This document shows positions 1 to 5,762 of a stretch of 6,692 nt of DNA, in pieces (within the stretch, counting starts at the first letter, position 1; each line of letters starts with the position of its first letter). Origin of the DNA: Candidatus Stahliibacteriota bacterium (GTDB lineage: Bacteria > Hydrothermota > Tepidihabitantia > SM23-42); contig DAOVBK010000090.1 in NCBI GenBank assembly GCA_030670605.1, positions 1 to 6,692 on the forward strand, given 5' to 3'. Position numbers and translations under genes: made by a program. The notes beneath the pieces are model-generated. The model was given only the letters and a program-made list of their open reading frames with translations, made no database searches and had not been told where the DNA came from.

Positions 1-2349
1 TATCTTGATCAGAATTCGCTTGGCTCCGGCTGTGCATTCTTTCCGGCTGACCAGTTCATGGTATGGTTTGCTAATGCGGGTAACTTCACTGAGCATATGT
101 GGGTTGGTGGAGACACGATTATCACGATGGGTTCGTGGGACGAAGCCTATGCAAGCAACCCTGGAACATATGGCGACAACCCTGACCACATCGGGTCCTA
201 CTGGCTGTTCTCCGACACAATGGATGCGACAGTACAACCGCAGACCTGGCTTCCTGACGATACCCTGCGGCAGATGCCGAAACCTATCGCTGCCCAAGCC
301 AGTGAGAGCGATTCTGTTCGAATCAGGATTCCGAATCCTGCAGAAACACGACGGATGGACCAGAGTTATTATGATGTTGCTGGCTATTGGCTCATAGCCG
401 ACACGACCGGCTTGGGTACACCGAACTCCTATGATATAGAGGTCGGTTTCGTACCAGTCCAAGGGGGCGTTGGTGATACTACAGAATATGTATATTACCC
501 AATGGATGTGATTAGCGTAGGCACGTGGATGCATTTTCATGCGTATCACATTGTCGCCCGGCCTGAGACAACGATGACGCCGGGTGTTATTCCCGGGTTT
601 TCAACGTTCTACTCATCCCGGAATTCCAATTACCTACCTGACCTTCAGCACACGTTTACTCAGACAGTTGAGGCGTGGCCAGCAGGTTTGGATGAGCAAG
701 GAGTGATGTGGGTTGTGTACGATTTGTATCATGCAGAGACCCATGTTCTTGATCAGGATGCATCAACTTCGTCAACCGTGCATTCACCGGCACAGAACAC
801 AGTACAGTGGTCTGCACAAATCGAGAATTTCCCCAGCTGGCAAAACGGGGATACAGTTATCGCCTTCGGTTCATGGGATTCTGCATACGCAAACGACCCT
901 GGCTCCTATGGCAGCAATGTGAACCACACCGGGTTCTACTGGCTGTTCTCAGATACAATTGATGCTGGACAGACAACCCAGACGTTGTCTCCAAATGACA
1001 CGTTGCGGCCGTTGCCCAAACCGATCGTCTATAAGACAGGTCTTGGTGGCGGTGCAGATGATACGATTTGGGTGAAAATCCCGAATCCTGCAGAAACACG
1101 ACGGATGGACCAGACTGATTACGATGTGCTCGGCTACTGGATTTGGGCTGACACCACGAACACCGGCACTCCTGATGCATTCAATGGACCGTCTGCCCGG
1201 GAGCTTGACTTTGTCCCTGTTCAAGGTGGATTCGGTGATACGACTACGTATTACCGGCTCGAATCAATGACCACCAACATCAACAGTAGCCGTCGTACCT
1301 ATATAGCGTACAAACTGGTTGCCCGTCCGGACACGAGCACTGCGCATACACTGGGACATGCATCGTACTATCTCTCTCAGAATCCCGACTCTACAATTCG
1401 TTTATTCTGGAATGACACAACAGCACCTGTTATTGAATCAACTACTGTGTGGACAGACACCGACTCTGCTGGACCGTTCGAGGTCTTCGCAAATATCACT
1501 GACGCTCCGGCTGGCGTGGATAACGTTTTCTTGGAATACAAAATAGGGGCTGATACTAACTGGCAAGTATTGGAGATGACGGCCACGGGAACAGGCGATT
1601 TGTATGTTACGTCAATACCAGCGGTCACCGAATATGATGAATTAGTGCGCTACTACGTACGAGCCGTTGATGCGTGGACTAATGCTTCGGTTGACCCTCC
1701 TGGTGCGCCCACTGTGTCCTACGCATTCATTGCCAATGTTCTGGTGGATACCATCGGACCGGTCATCGATTCTACTACACAGTGGCCAGACACGAGCTAT
1801 GCTGGACCATTCGAGATCCGGACAAATGCGACAGATATTTCCGGTGTGCACAATGTAATCCTACATCACAGAATCGGTTCGGGCGCTAGTTGGGCGACAT
1901 TGTATATGACCAACGTTTGGCAAGGATGGTATGTTGATTCAATACCAGCAGTTGGTCCTGAGGATTCTGTCCATTACTATATACAAGCACGCGATTCACT
2001 CGCAAACATATCGGTCGATCCCGAAGGCGCTCCAGACGAGTACTACTTTTTCATCGGTTATTCTGGTATAGAAGAGCATTCGCAGAGCGGTGTTGGTCTG
2101 ATGTTCACGCCGCAGCACAATCCATCGCATGGCGATGTACATTTCCTTATGCGTCTACCCGAGGATATGGATGTTACGCTTCGGATTTATGATTGTACAG
2201 GGAGATGCGTCACGACGCCCATAGATAACAGAATGCGAGCCGGCTCCTATGACATTCATGTGGACCAGTCGTTGAGCGCTGGAATATACTTCTACTCACT
2301 CGAACTACCGAATCAAAACAGATCAGGCAAATTTGTGGTTGTCCGCTAA
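1..2349 (+). CDS. Large exported multidomain protein with T9SS type A sorting tail (5' partial)
   Basis: The reading frame is open from base 1, so the first in-frame ATG (58) is probably internal and the true start and signal peptide lie off the left edge. There are 782 visible residues. Residues about 20-210 and 268-465 are two copies of one module, sharing GSWD-AYA-(N/D)PG-YG, YWLFSDT, PKPI, PNPAETRRMDQ, DFVPVQGG/GFVPVQGG and VARP. I do not recognise this module. Residues about 472-578 and 583-686 are two related Ig/FN3-like domains (PDT-YAGPFEI, SIPAV, YY-(V/I)-(R/Q)-A-D, DP-GAP). Residues about 700-782 match the Por secretion tail: HNPSHGDV, then LRIYDCTGR, AGIYFYSLE and the terminal GKFVVVR. 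Proteins with this tail are known to cross the outer membrane through T9SS and end up on the surface or released. The presence of T9SS elsewhere in the genome is inferred. No catalytic motif is visible, so a surface or adhesion role is only a guess. Confidence 0.85.
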   Translation, partial: YLDQNSLGSGCAFFPADQFMVWFANAGNFTEHMWVGGDTIITMGSWDEAYASNPGTYGDNPDHIGSYWLFSDTMDATVQPQTWLPDDTLRQMPKPIAAQASESDSVRIRIPNPAETRRMDQSYYDVAGYWLIADTTGLGTPNSYDIEVGFVPVQGGVGDTTEYVYYPMDVISVGTWMHFHAYHIVARPETTMTPGVIPGFSTFYSSRNSNYLPDLQHTFTQTVEAWPAGLDEQGVMWVVYDLYHAETHVLDQDASTSSTVHSPAQNTVQWSAQIENFPSWQNGDTVIAFGSWDSAYANDPGSYGSNVNHTGFYWLFSDTIDAGQTTQTLSPNDTLRPLPKPIVYKTGLGGGADDTIWVKIPNPAETRRMDQTDYDVLGYWIWADTTNTGTPDAFNGPSARELDFVPVQGGFGDTTTYYRLESMTTNINSSRRTYIAYKLVARPDTSTAHTLGHASYYLSQNPDSTIRLFWNDTTAPVIESTTVWTDTDSAGPFEVFANITDAPAGVDNVFLEYKIGADTNWQVLEMTATGTGDLYVTSIPAVTEYDELVRYYVRAVDAWTNASVDPPGAPTVSYAFIANVLVDTIGPVIDSTTQWPDTSYAGPFEIRTNATDISGVHNVILHHRIGSGASWATLYMTNVWQGWYVDSIPAVGPEDSVHYYIQARDSLANISVDPEGAPDEYYFFIGYSGIEEHSQSGVGLMFTPQHNPSHGDVHFLMRLPEDMDVTLRIYDCTGRCVTTPIDNRMRAGSYDIHVDQSLSAGIYFYSLELPNQNRSGKFVVVR
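331..364 (+). repeat. 34-nt exact direct repeat, copy 1
   Basis: These 34 bases, encoding PNPAETRRMDQ, are identical to 1081-1114, including every synonymous position. The surrounding module copies have clearly diverged in both nucleotide and protein sequence. Confidence 0.95.
1081..1114 (+). repeat. 34-nt exact direct repeat, copy 2
   Basis: This is the second copy of the repeat at 331-364, 750 bp (250 codons) downstream in the same frame. The bases on both sides differ between the copies. Confidence 0.95.
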
Positions 2350-2358
2350 CAAAATGAC

Positions 2359-2392
2359 GAGGCGAAGGTTCATTTTTGTGAACCTTCGCCTC
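2359..2392 (+). terminator. Strong hairpin after the T9SS protein gene
   Basis: A perfect 14-bp inverted repeat (GAGGCGAAGGTTCA and its complement) surrounds a 6-nt TTTTTG loop, starting 9 bases after the stop codon. No T-run follows the stem, because the sequence continues AAGCTCC. It may stabilise the mRNA 3' end or end transcription by a route other than the classic intrinsic mechanism. The hairpin itself is certain; its terminator role is inferred. Confidence 0.6.
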
Positions 2393-2399
2393 AAGCTCC

Positions 2400-2447
2400 A
2401 AACCCCAAACTCTAAACTCTAAGGAAATCTCAAGTCCTAAATCACAA
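2400..2447 (+). repeat. Left inverted-repeat arm with heptamer words
   Basis: The arm begins as consecutive 7-nt words AAACCCC, AAACTCT, AAACTCT, AAGGAAA (2400-2427) and ends with AAATCACAA (2439-2447). Each block finds its reverse complement, in mirrored order, in 2828-2886. Confidence 0.8.
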
Positions 2448-2451
2448 AATA

Positions 2452-2457
2452 AGGAGG
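2452..2457 (+). promoter_or_regulatory. Shine-Dalgarno site of the four-helix-bundle gene
   Basis: AGGAGG lies 5 nt before the ATG at 2463 and fixes that start. It directly adjoins the left repeat arm, so folding of the arms could affect access to it. No clear -35/-10 pair was seen between 2393 and 2450. Confidence 0.85.
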
Positions 2458-2462
2458 GGAGT

Positions 2463-2819
2463 ATGAAGGAGAAGATATTCGATCTGGAGCAAAGGACATT
2501 CAGGTTTGTCCAACGAGTGATCTCATTTGTCAATCGCCTACCCAAAACCATTCCCAACATTGAAATAGGAAGACAATTGGTCAGATCTGCTGGTTCTGTT
2601 GGCGCCAATTACTTAGAGGCAAGCGAGTCTTTGGGCAAGAGAGATTTTGTCATGCGGATAAGAATCTGCCGGAAAGAGGCAAAGGAGAGCCGCTATTGGT
2701 TGAGACTTGCACACGTCAAAAGGGCAGAAGACAAAAAAGAACAAGCATGGCTCGTACAAGAGGCGACTGAATTCACAAAAATCTTTGGTTCAATTATCAT
2801 CAAGAAATCCCAAACATAG
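2463..2819 (+). CDS. Four-helix-bundle protein, 23S rRNA intervening-sequence (S23) family
   Basis: This is a 118-aa protein of normal length for the family, with no signal peptide or membrane segment. Family hallmarks are visible: an N-terminal helix (FDLEQRTFRFVQRVISFVNRLP), then the RQLVRSAGSVGANYLEA turn-helix at about residues 39-55, then the KRDFVMRIRICRKEAKESRYWLRL helix. Members are small basic helical bundles found as ORFs inside 23S rRNA intervening sequences and as stand-alone genes in many uncultured bacteria. The structurally related Avd protein binds nucleic acid and reverse transcriptase in diversity-generating retroelements. The biochemical role of stand-alone members is not established. 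The start is supported by AGGAGG 5 nt upstream. The last residues (KSQT) and stop codon fall in repeat-like DNA that starts the right flank. Family assignment is firm; function is open. Confidence 0.9.
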   Translation: MKEKIFDLEQRTFRFVQRVISFVNRLPKTIPNIEIGRQLVRSAGSVGANYLEASESLGKRDFVMRIRICRKEAKESRYWLRLAHVKRAEDKKEQAWLVQEATEFTKIFGSIIIKKSQT

Positions 2820-2827
2820 ATTGGGCA

Positions 2828-2900
2828 TTGTGATTTGGATTTTCCTTGGGATTTAGAGTTTATGGCTTCCTTCGAGTTTGGGGTTTAGTATTTAGAGTTT
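2828..2900 (-). repeat. Right inverted-repeat arm with heptamer words
   Basis: Read on the minus strand from 2900, the words are AAACTCT, AAATACT, AAACCCC, AAACTCG, AAGGAAG (to 2866). Further in come a copy of TAAACTCTAA (2853-2862) and AAATCACAA (2828-2836). The part from 2886 inward mirrors the left arm, and the outer two words extend beyond it. A local 9-bp inverted pair (2805-2813 with 2846-2854) also spans the stop codon of the four-helix-bundle gene. Confidence 0.75.
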
Positions 2901-2910
2901 CCCTCACCCA

Positions 2911-2936
2911 GAGGGGGAGCATAAGCTCCCCCTTTT
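2911..2936 (+). terminator. Rho-independent terminator between convergent genes
   Basis: The stem GGGGGAGC/GCTCCCCC (2913-2920 with 2925-2932) has an ATAA loop, extra closing pairs outside the stem, and TTTTCT on its 3' side. It suits termination of the plus-strand four-helix-bundle transcript. The same stem would be met by minus-strand transcription leaving the gene that stops at 2960, but without a U-tract on that side. Confidence 0.75.
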
Positions 2937-2959
2937 CTAAAACATGTCAACCAGTTGGT

Positions 2960-4186
2960 TCATTCAAGTGCATGTAGATTATTATAAGGCACAGTGATTT
3001 CTTCATTATTGTCACATAATACATCACACAACCAGGTTTTGGTACCTGATCTTATTTCATCATAGTGTGGTGATCCCTTCAGCACACCTTTCTTGCCATA
3101 ATGTTTTCCCCATACTATCTTGAACTGGCCTTTTGTCTTCATGCCTTTGTAGAATTCTTCATCTGATGGAATAACAATTTCTGGTCTAATGACTCCCGCT
3201 CTCACTTGTGTTGAAGCTTTCAGTATGATATTTCGTCCGATGGATCGCGCTAATAGGCTTTTGTAATCTTTGTTAACTTGCAATCGACCAAAGCCTTCGA
3301 TTATTATTGAGGTAATATGGTGTCTTTCCAGAAGGTCAACTCCTTCGTAATCAAGCGACCCTGCCACAATACCAACAGGTCGATGCTCAATTATCCTACT
3401 AATATCTTTGGGGGATAGATAATCCGAGAATATGATATTCGCTTCCATCTCTGCAGCATTATTAACGAATTTGCCCCAGGTAATTTCTCCTGTACCGAAT
3501 GCACACTCCAGAGTGTAACCTGCAAATTCAATTTCCGCTCCATACTGAGGTATGATTTTCTTAATCTGTCCCCAATAATGAGCTTTCATTTCTGTTTTAG
3601 GCATGTCTTTTTGAATAAATATTTTTCCGTTAGTATAATCGATCTTTATGATTTTTCCTGCACAAGGTGATATGACTTTTTTTCTGTAGAATGGTATATA
3701 AGACATAATTCGAACACCTGCGACAGTTTGTCCGTATTCAACCCTTTCCCCTTCTTTCTTTAGAATATACTCATTGAAATTCTTTGTAGAGTTATCAAGT
3801 TCTTCCTTAATGTCAAGGATAATTGGAACATCCGGCCTCTCTATGATTTCTCTGATTATTATGACACCCAATATAGAGTCTATTCTTTCAATAATCCCAT
3901 CTACAGGAGATTCAATCTGCTTCATTGCTTCGAAAGTTGTCCTCTTCGCGATGGTTTCTAACCATTTCACACGGTCGCCTTCTTTTTTCAATACATATTT
4001 ACCAGTGTTGCCTGGCGGGATATTGAAATCCCGAGCGACATTTATGATACACAGTCTTCCTGCGCGATAATTAGCGCGAAGAAGTGTTGTATCTGGTCTA
4101 ACATTCTCGCCTTTCTTGACCAATATTTCACCTGGGAAGGACGAGATTCTCGTGGCGGTATTTCGGGAATTATAATATAGTGACAT
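2960..4186 (-). CDS. Unrecognised 408-aa protein encoded downstream of GlmL, with hybrid-motif segments
   Basis: I cannot assign a named family. The visible architecture has a first segment, GEILVKKGENVRPDTTLL (about 19-36). Two parallel modules follow: A (62-113: YVLKKEGDRV, then SPVDGIIERID) and B (139-193: YILKKEGERVEYGQTVA, then SPCAGKIIKID). Both resemble barrel-sandwich hybrid (biotinyl/lipoyl-like) folds but lack an obvious MKM-type acceptor lysine motif. The middle (about 250-350) looks alpha/beta (VGIVAGSLDYEGVDLL, ITSIIIEGFG). The C-terminus (GKHYGKKGVLKG onward) resembles a KOW-like small beta barrel. No signal peptide or membrane segment is visible, so it is probably cytoplasmic. 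The ATG at 4186 overlaps the glmL end by 17 bp, implying translational coupling; a TTG at 4195 is a possible alternative start. A role with GlmL in a cobalamin-mutase context is inferred from position only. Confidence 0.75.
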   Translation of the reverse strand: MSLYYNSRNTATRISSFPGEILVKKGENVRPDTTLLRANYRAGRLCIINVARDFNIPPGNTGKYVLKKEGDRVKWLETIAKRTTFEAMKQIESPVDGIIERIDSILGVIIIREIIERPDVPIILDIKEELDNSTKNFNEYILKKEGERVEYGQTVAGVRIMSYIPFYRKKVISPCAGKIIKIDYTNGKIFIQKDMPKTEMKAHYWGQIKKIIPQYGAEIEFAGYTLECAFGTGEITWGKFVNNAAEMEANIIFSDYLSPKDISRIIEHRPVGIVAGSLDYEGVDLLERHHITSIIIEGFGRLQVNKDYKSLLARSIGRNIILKASTQVRAGVIRPEIVIPSDEEFYKGMKTKGQFKIVWGKHYGKKGVLKGSPHYDEIRSGTKTWLCDVLCDNNEEITVPYNNLHALE

Positions 4187-5468
4187 TTTCTTCAAAAAGC
4201 TTCATTGCCAAAGATTCATTGACCTGGGAAAGAACGCCTAAATGAGGAAGGATAAAGGACGTATCGATTGCCACTGATGTATGAGAACCGAGACGTAACG
4301 CTTTTGCTATGATGTGCTGTATTTTGTCTTTGTCCGGGTGATGCGCAATAAAACCACCACTTGCAATAACCAAATCATAATCCATCGTTTCTAGGTCCTG
4401 ATGTGTCCTAAACGCTTCAGCGATAATAGTCTGGGCAATTGCCTCTTCAATTCTTAATTCATGCTCGGTTTCAGATATTGTTACAGGTCTAATATATCTA
4501 TTGCCGATGAAATTTAGCACCTCATGTTCATTGTATTCTTTCCCCAAAATGGACATGATTTTCTTGATGCCGCATAGTTTTAACACGTGTGGGAGTGAAT
4601 AAGTCATACCCAAATTAGCAGCGACGCTTCGCCGTGTGACATGTTCAGCGATTGAAAAACAATCTGTCGTTGCACCACCCATATCAAAGGCGTATATCCT
4701 TTTGTTTTCGCGCTTGGAGTATAATGATAGAATCTTCTCAACTGCGATTGGTGTAGGTAAGGGTGGTCTGAATGCTCTATCACATACACTTCTGTAACCA
4801 GGTGCAGACGACATTACGTGGTTTATAAATGTATCAAGAATCGCCTGCCGTGCTGGAGCAAAGTTCTCAATATCAGGGTTTGGATTGATATTGGGTACAG
4901 GCTGCAAGGAGAATTTGTCGCCAAGTATGTCATTGACAAACGGCAAGGCAGAAGAGTTCCCGGCGTAGATAATCGGTAGTTTACGTATTTCAAATTTCGG
5001 ATGTATCTTGGATAAACTGATTAGTTCGGCAATTTCAACTAGTTGATTTATTGTACCATCCTCAAATCCACCAGCGAAGAGTATCAAATCAGGTCTGGCT
5101 TGATCGAGACATTGAATTCGTTCTAATGGAATCCGACCATCATCAAAAGCCAGTGTATCAAGGACAATTGCGCCTGAGTTCAATGCCAGATTGTAGGCAC
5201 TTTTCGCTGTATAGATTTTCGTAACACCGATTGCTACTATCTGCAAACCGCCCCCTGCACTACTTGAAAAGAGCAAATCATGTTCTGCGATTTCTTCCTT
5301 GAGTTTGTATGTAATTAGCTGTGTTGCTAATGCAAGGCCAATTGCCACATCTTCCTCCGGCTTTTCGACCGTTGTTCTTGCCTCCTCACGAGCTAGTATC
5401 TTATCGTCTTGGACAAATAAAACTTTTGTGGTTGTACTGCCAATATCTGCTATCAGATATCTCTTCAT
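4170..5468 (-). CDS. glmL: GlmL/MutL family protein (glutamate mutase-associated ASKHA ATPase)
   Basis: This 432-aa protein has the ASKHA-fold signature set: phosphate-1 loop DIGSTTTKV (8-16), FSSSAGGGLQ (67-76), FAGGFEDG (131-138), IIYAGNSSA (166-174), phosphate-2 loop FDMGGATTD (261-269) and adenosine-site ASGGF (369-373). These match the MutL family, whose genes in clostridia sit between the two subunit genes of the B12-dependent glutamate mutase. A chaperone or reactivation role for the mutase is proposed for the family but not firmly shown. It is unrelated to mismatch-repair MutL. The ATG at 5468 is chosen because GAGGGA lies 5 nt upstream and the conserved fold begins at once; a GTG at 5537 would add 23 non-conserved residues from repeat DNA. 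No mutase E or S subunit gene is in the window, so the partner enzyme is unknown. It is probably cotranscribed with the overlapping gene ending at 2960. Confidence 0.88.
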   Translation of the reverse strand: MKRYLIADIGSTTTKVLFVQDDKILAREEARTTVEKPEEDVAIGLALATQLITYKLKEEIAEHDLLFSSSAGGGLQIVAIGVTKIYTAKSAYNLALNSGAIVLDTLAFDDGRIPLERIQCLDQARPDLILFAGGFEDGTINQLVEIAELISLSKIHPKFEIRKLPIIYAGNSSALPFVNDILGDKFSLQPVPNINPNPDIENFAPARQAILDTFINHVMSSAPGYRSVCDRAFRPPLPTPIAVEKILSLYSKRENKRIYAFDMGGATTDCFSIAEHVTRRSVAANLGMTYSLPHVLKLCGIKKIMSILGKEYNEHEVLNFIGNRYIRPVTISETEHELRIEEAIAQTIIAEAFRTHQDLETMDYDLVIASGGFIAHHPDKDKIQHIIAKALRLGSHTSVAIDTSFILPHLGVLSQVNESLAMKLFEENVTIL

Positions 5469-5473
5469 TATGT

Positions 5474-5479
5474 TCCCTC
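5474..5479 (-). promoter_or_regulatory. Shine-Dalgarno site of glmL
   Basis: GAGGGA on the minus strand ends 5 nt before the ATG at 5468 and supports this start over the upstream GTG at 5537. Confidence 0.7.
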
Positions 5480-5520
5480 TTCCTGTACATCCATCTGTCG
5501 AAACGCATGGAAATTTCCAA

Positions 5521-5548
5521 ATACGAGTACGACTCACGAATCACGAAT
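5521..5548 (-). repeat. Heptamer array, CACGAAT type
   Basis: Four consecutive 7-nt words on the plus strand: ATACGAG, TACGACT, CACGAAT, CACGAAT, followed by ACG. The last two full words are identical, and an ACG core recurs with 6-7 nt spacing. Confidence 0.75.
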
Positions 5549-5611
5549 ACGTTGTTATTCTTCGAGCGAAGGTGCGTAGCCACCAGAGTCGAGAAGTACC
5601 TTAAAAGAATT

Positions 5612-5650
5612 TCCTCTCCCTGTGGAGGGAGAGGATTAAGGTGAGGGTGT
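5612..5650 (-). repeat. REP-like palindromic element with GTGAGGGTGT flank
   Basis: A 10-bp stem (5612-5621 with 5626-5635, loop GTGG) is followed by TTAAG and GTGAGGGTGT (5641-5650). On the minus strand this reads as the CCCTCACC...CTCTCCCT type of intergenic repeat, which is common in many bacterial genomes. Translated on the minus strand it gives the familiar artefact peptide HLNPLPPQGEE. The word GTGAGGGTGT recurs at 5703-5712, and in both places ATCCTGT follows shortly after. Confidence 0.65.
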
Positions 5651-5673
5651 TTATCCTGTCCGCTTCTCAATTA

Positions 5674-5701
5674 GCCATATGCCAAACGCCATAAGCCAAA
5701 T
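5674..5701 (-). repeat. Heptamer array, GCCAtat/GCCAaac type
   Basis: Four 7-nt words, each starting with GCCA: GCCATAT, GCCAAAC, GCCATAA, GCCAAAT. They can also be read as a 14-nt unit repeated twice with two mismatches. Confidence 0.85.
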
Positions 5702-5720
5702 CGTGAGGGTGTAACAAATC

Positions 5721-5748
5721 CTGTTCCCTGTTTCCTGTTCCCTGCACA
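5721..5748 (-). repeat. Heptamer array, CTGTTCC type
   Basis: Consecutive 7-nt words CTGTTCC, CTGTTTC, CTGTTCC, CTGCACA. The 11-mer CCTGTTCCCTG is present exactly at 5720-5730 and 5734-5744, a 14-nt offset. Confidence 0.8.
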
Positions 5749-5761
5749 GCTCTGCTGTGCA
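5743..5761 (-). terminator. Hairpin directly after the tRNA 3' end
   Basis: An 8-bp perfect stem (TGCACAGC/GCTGTGCA) with a 3-nt loop begins 1 base after the last tRNA base on the minus strand. No U-tract follows (GGGAACAGG). It may serve as a 3'-end processing or pause structure, or be the edge of a repeat. The hairpin is certain; its function is inferred. Confidence 0.5.
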
Positions 5762-5762
5762 A

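Larger units (their letters stand above)
2400..2886 (+). mobile_element. Putative four-helix-bundle (IVS-like) cassette bounded by inverted repeats
   Basis: The gene at 2463-2819 is enclosed by nested, collinear inverted matches: 2400-2412 with 2874-2886 (13 nt exact), 2413-2422 with 2853-2862 (10 nt), 2421-2427 with 2841-2847 (7 nt) and 2439-2447 with 2828-2836 (9 nt exact). A transcript could fold into a long interrupted stem with the ORF in its loop. That is the architecture known for intervening sequences in 23S rRNA genes that carry this protein family. Here the cassette sits between protein genes and no rRNA sequence is seen. Mobility is inferred; no target-site duplication was identified. 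Confidence 0.5.
5469..5762. other. Repeat-rich intergenic region between glmL and tRNA-Leu
   Basis: No gene is supported in these 294 bases. They hold three heptamer arrays (5521-5548, 5674-5701, 5721-5748), a REP-like hairpin with a GTGAGGGTGT word (5612-5650), a second copy of that word (5703-5712), a hairpin next to the tRNA 3' end (5743-5761) and a 12-nt palindrome TGGAAATTTCCA (5508-5519). No convincing -35/-10 pair was found for glmL and no B12-box-like cobalamin riboswitch motif was seen. Confidence 0.7.

Noticed and set aside
857..1224. Minus-strand open frames within the T9SS protein gene
   Set aside because: They are shadows of a strongly supported plus-strand coding sequence with clear repeated domains.
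2210..2608. 132-codon minus-strand open frame across the T9SS gene end and the cassette start
   Set aside because: It overlaps two supported genes and the hairpin, and its translation shows no recognisable domain.
2463..2819. Four-helix-bundle gene as Avd of a diversity-generating retroelement
   Set aside because: No reverse transcriptase, template repeat or A-to-variable repeat pair is present in the window; the protein fits the general S23/four-helix-bundle family.
4170..5468. DNA mismatch repair protein MutL
   Set aside because: It shares only the name; the sequence has ASKHA phosphate and adenosine motifs and none of the GHKL ATPase motifs.
5469..5610. Cobalamin riboswitch upstream of glmL
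   Set aside because: No B12-box-like motif or suitable set of stems was seen; the stretch consists of repeats.
5299..5644. Two plus-strand open frames of about 100 codons
   Set aside because: They are antisense to the conserved glmL N-terminus and continue into repeat DNA; no domain is visible.
5401..5670. 89-codon minus-strand open frame upstream of and overlapping glmL
   Set aside because: Its translation includes HLNPLPPQGEE, the artefact of a common intergenic repeat, followed by heptamer-array sequence; no coding character.
5521..5748. CRISPR array
   Set aside because: Units are 7 nt, contiguous and different from array to array; there are no repeats of 24-40 nt with unique spacers and no cas genes.
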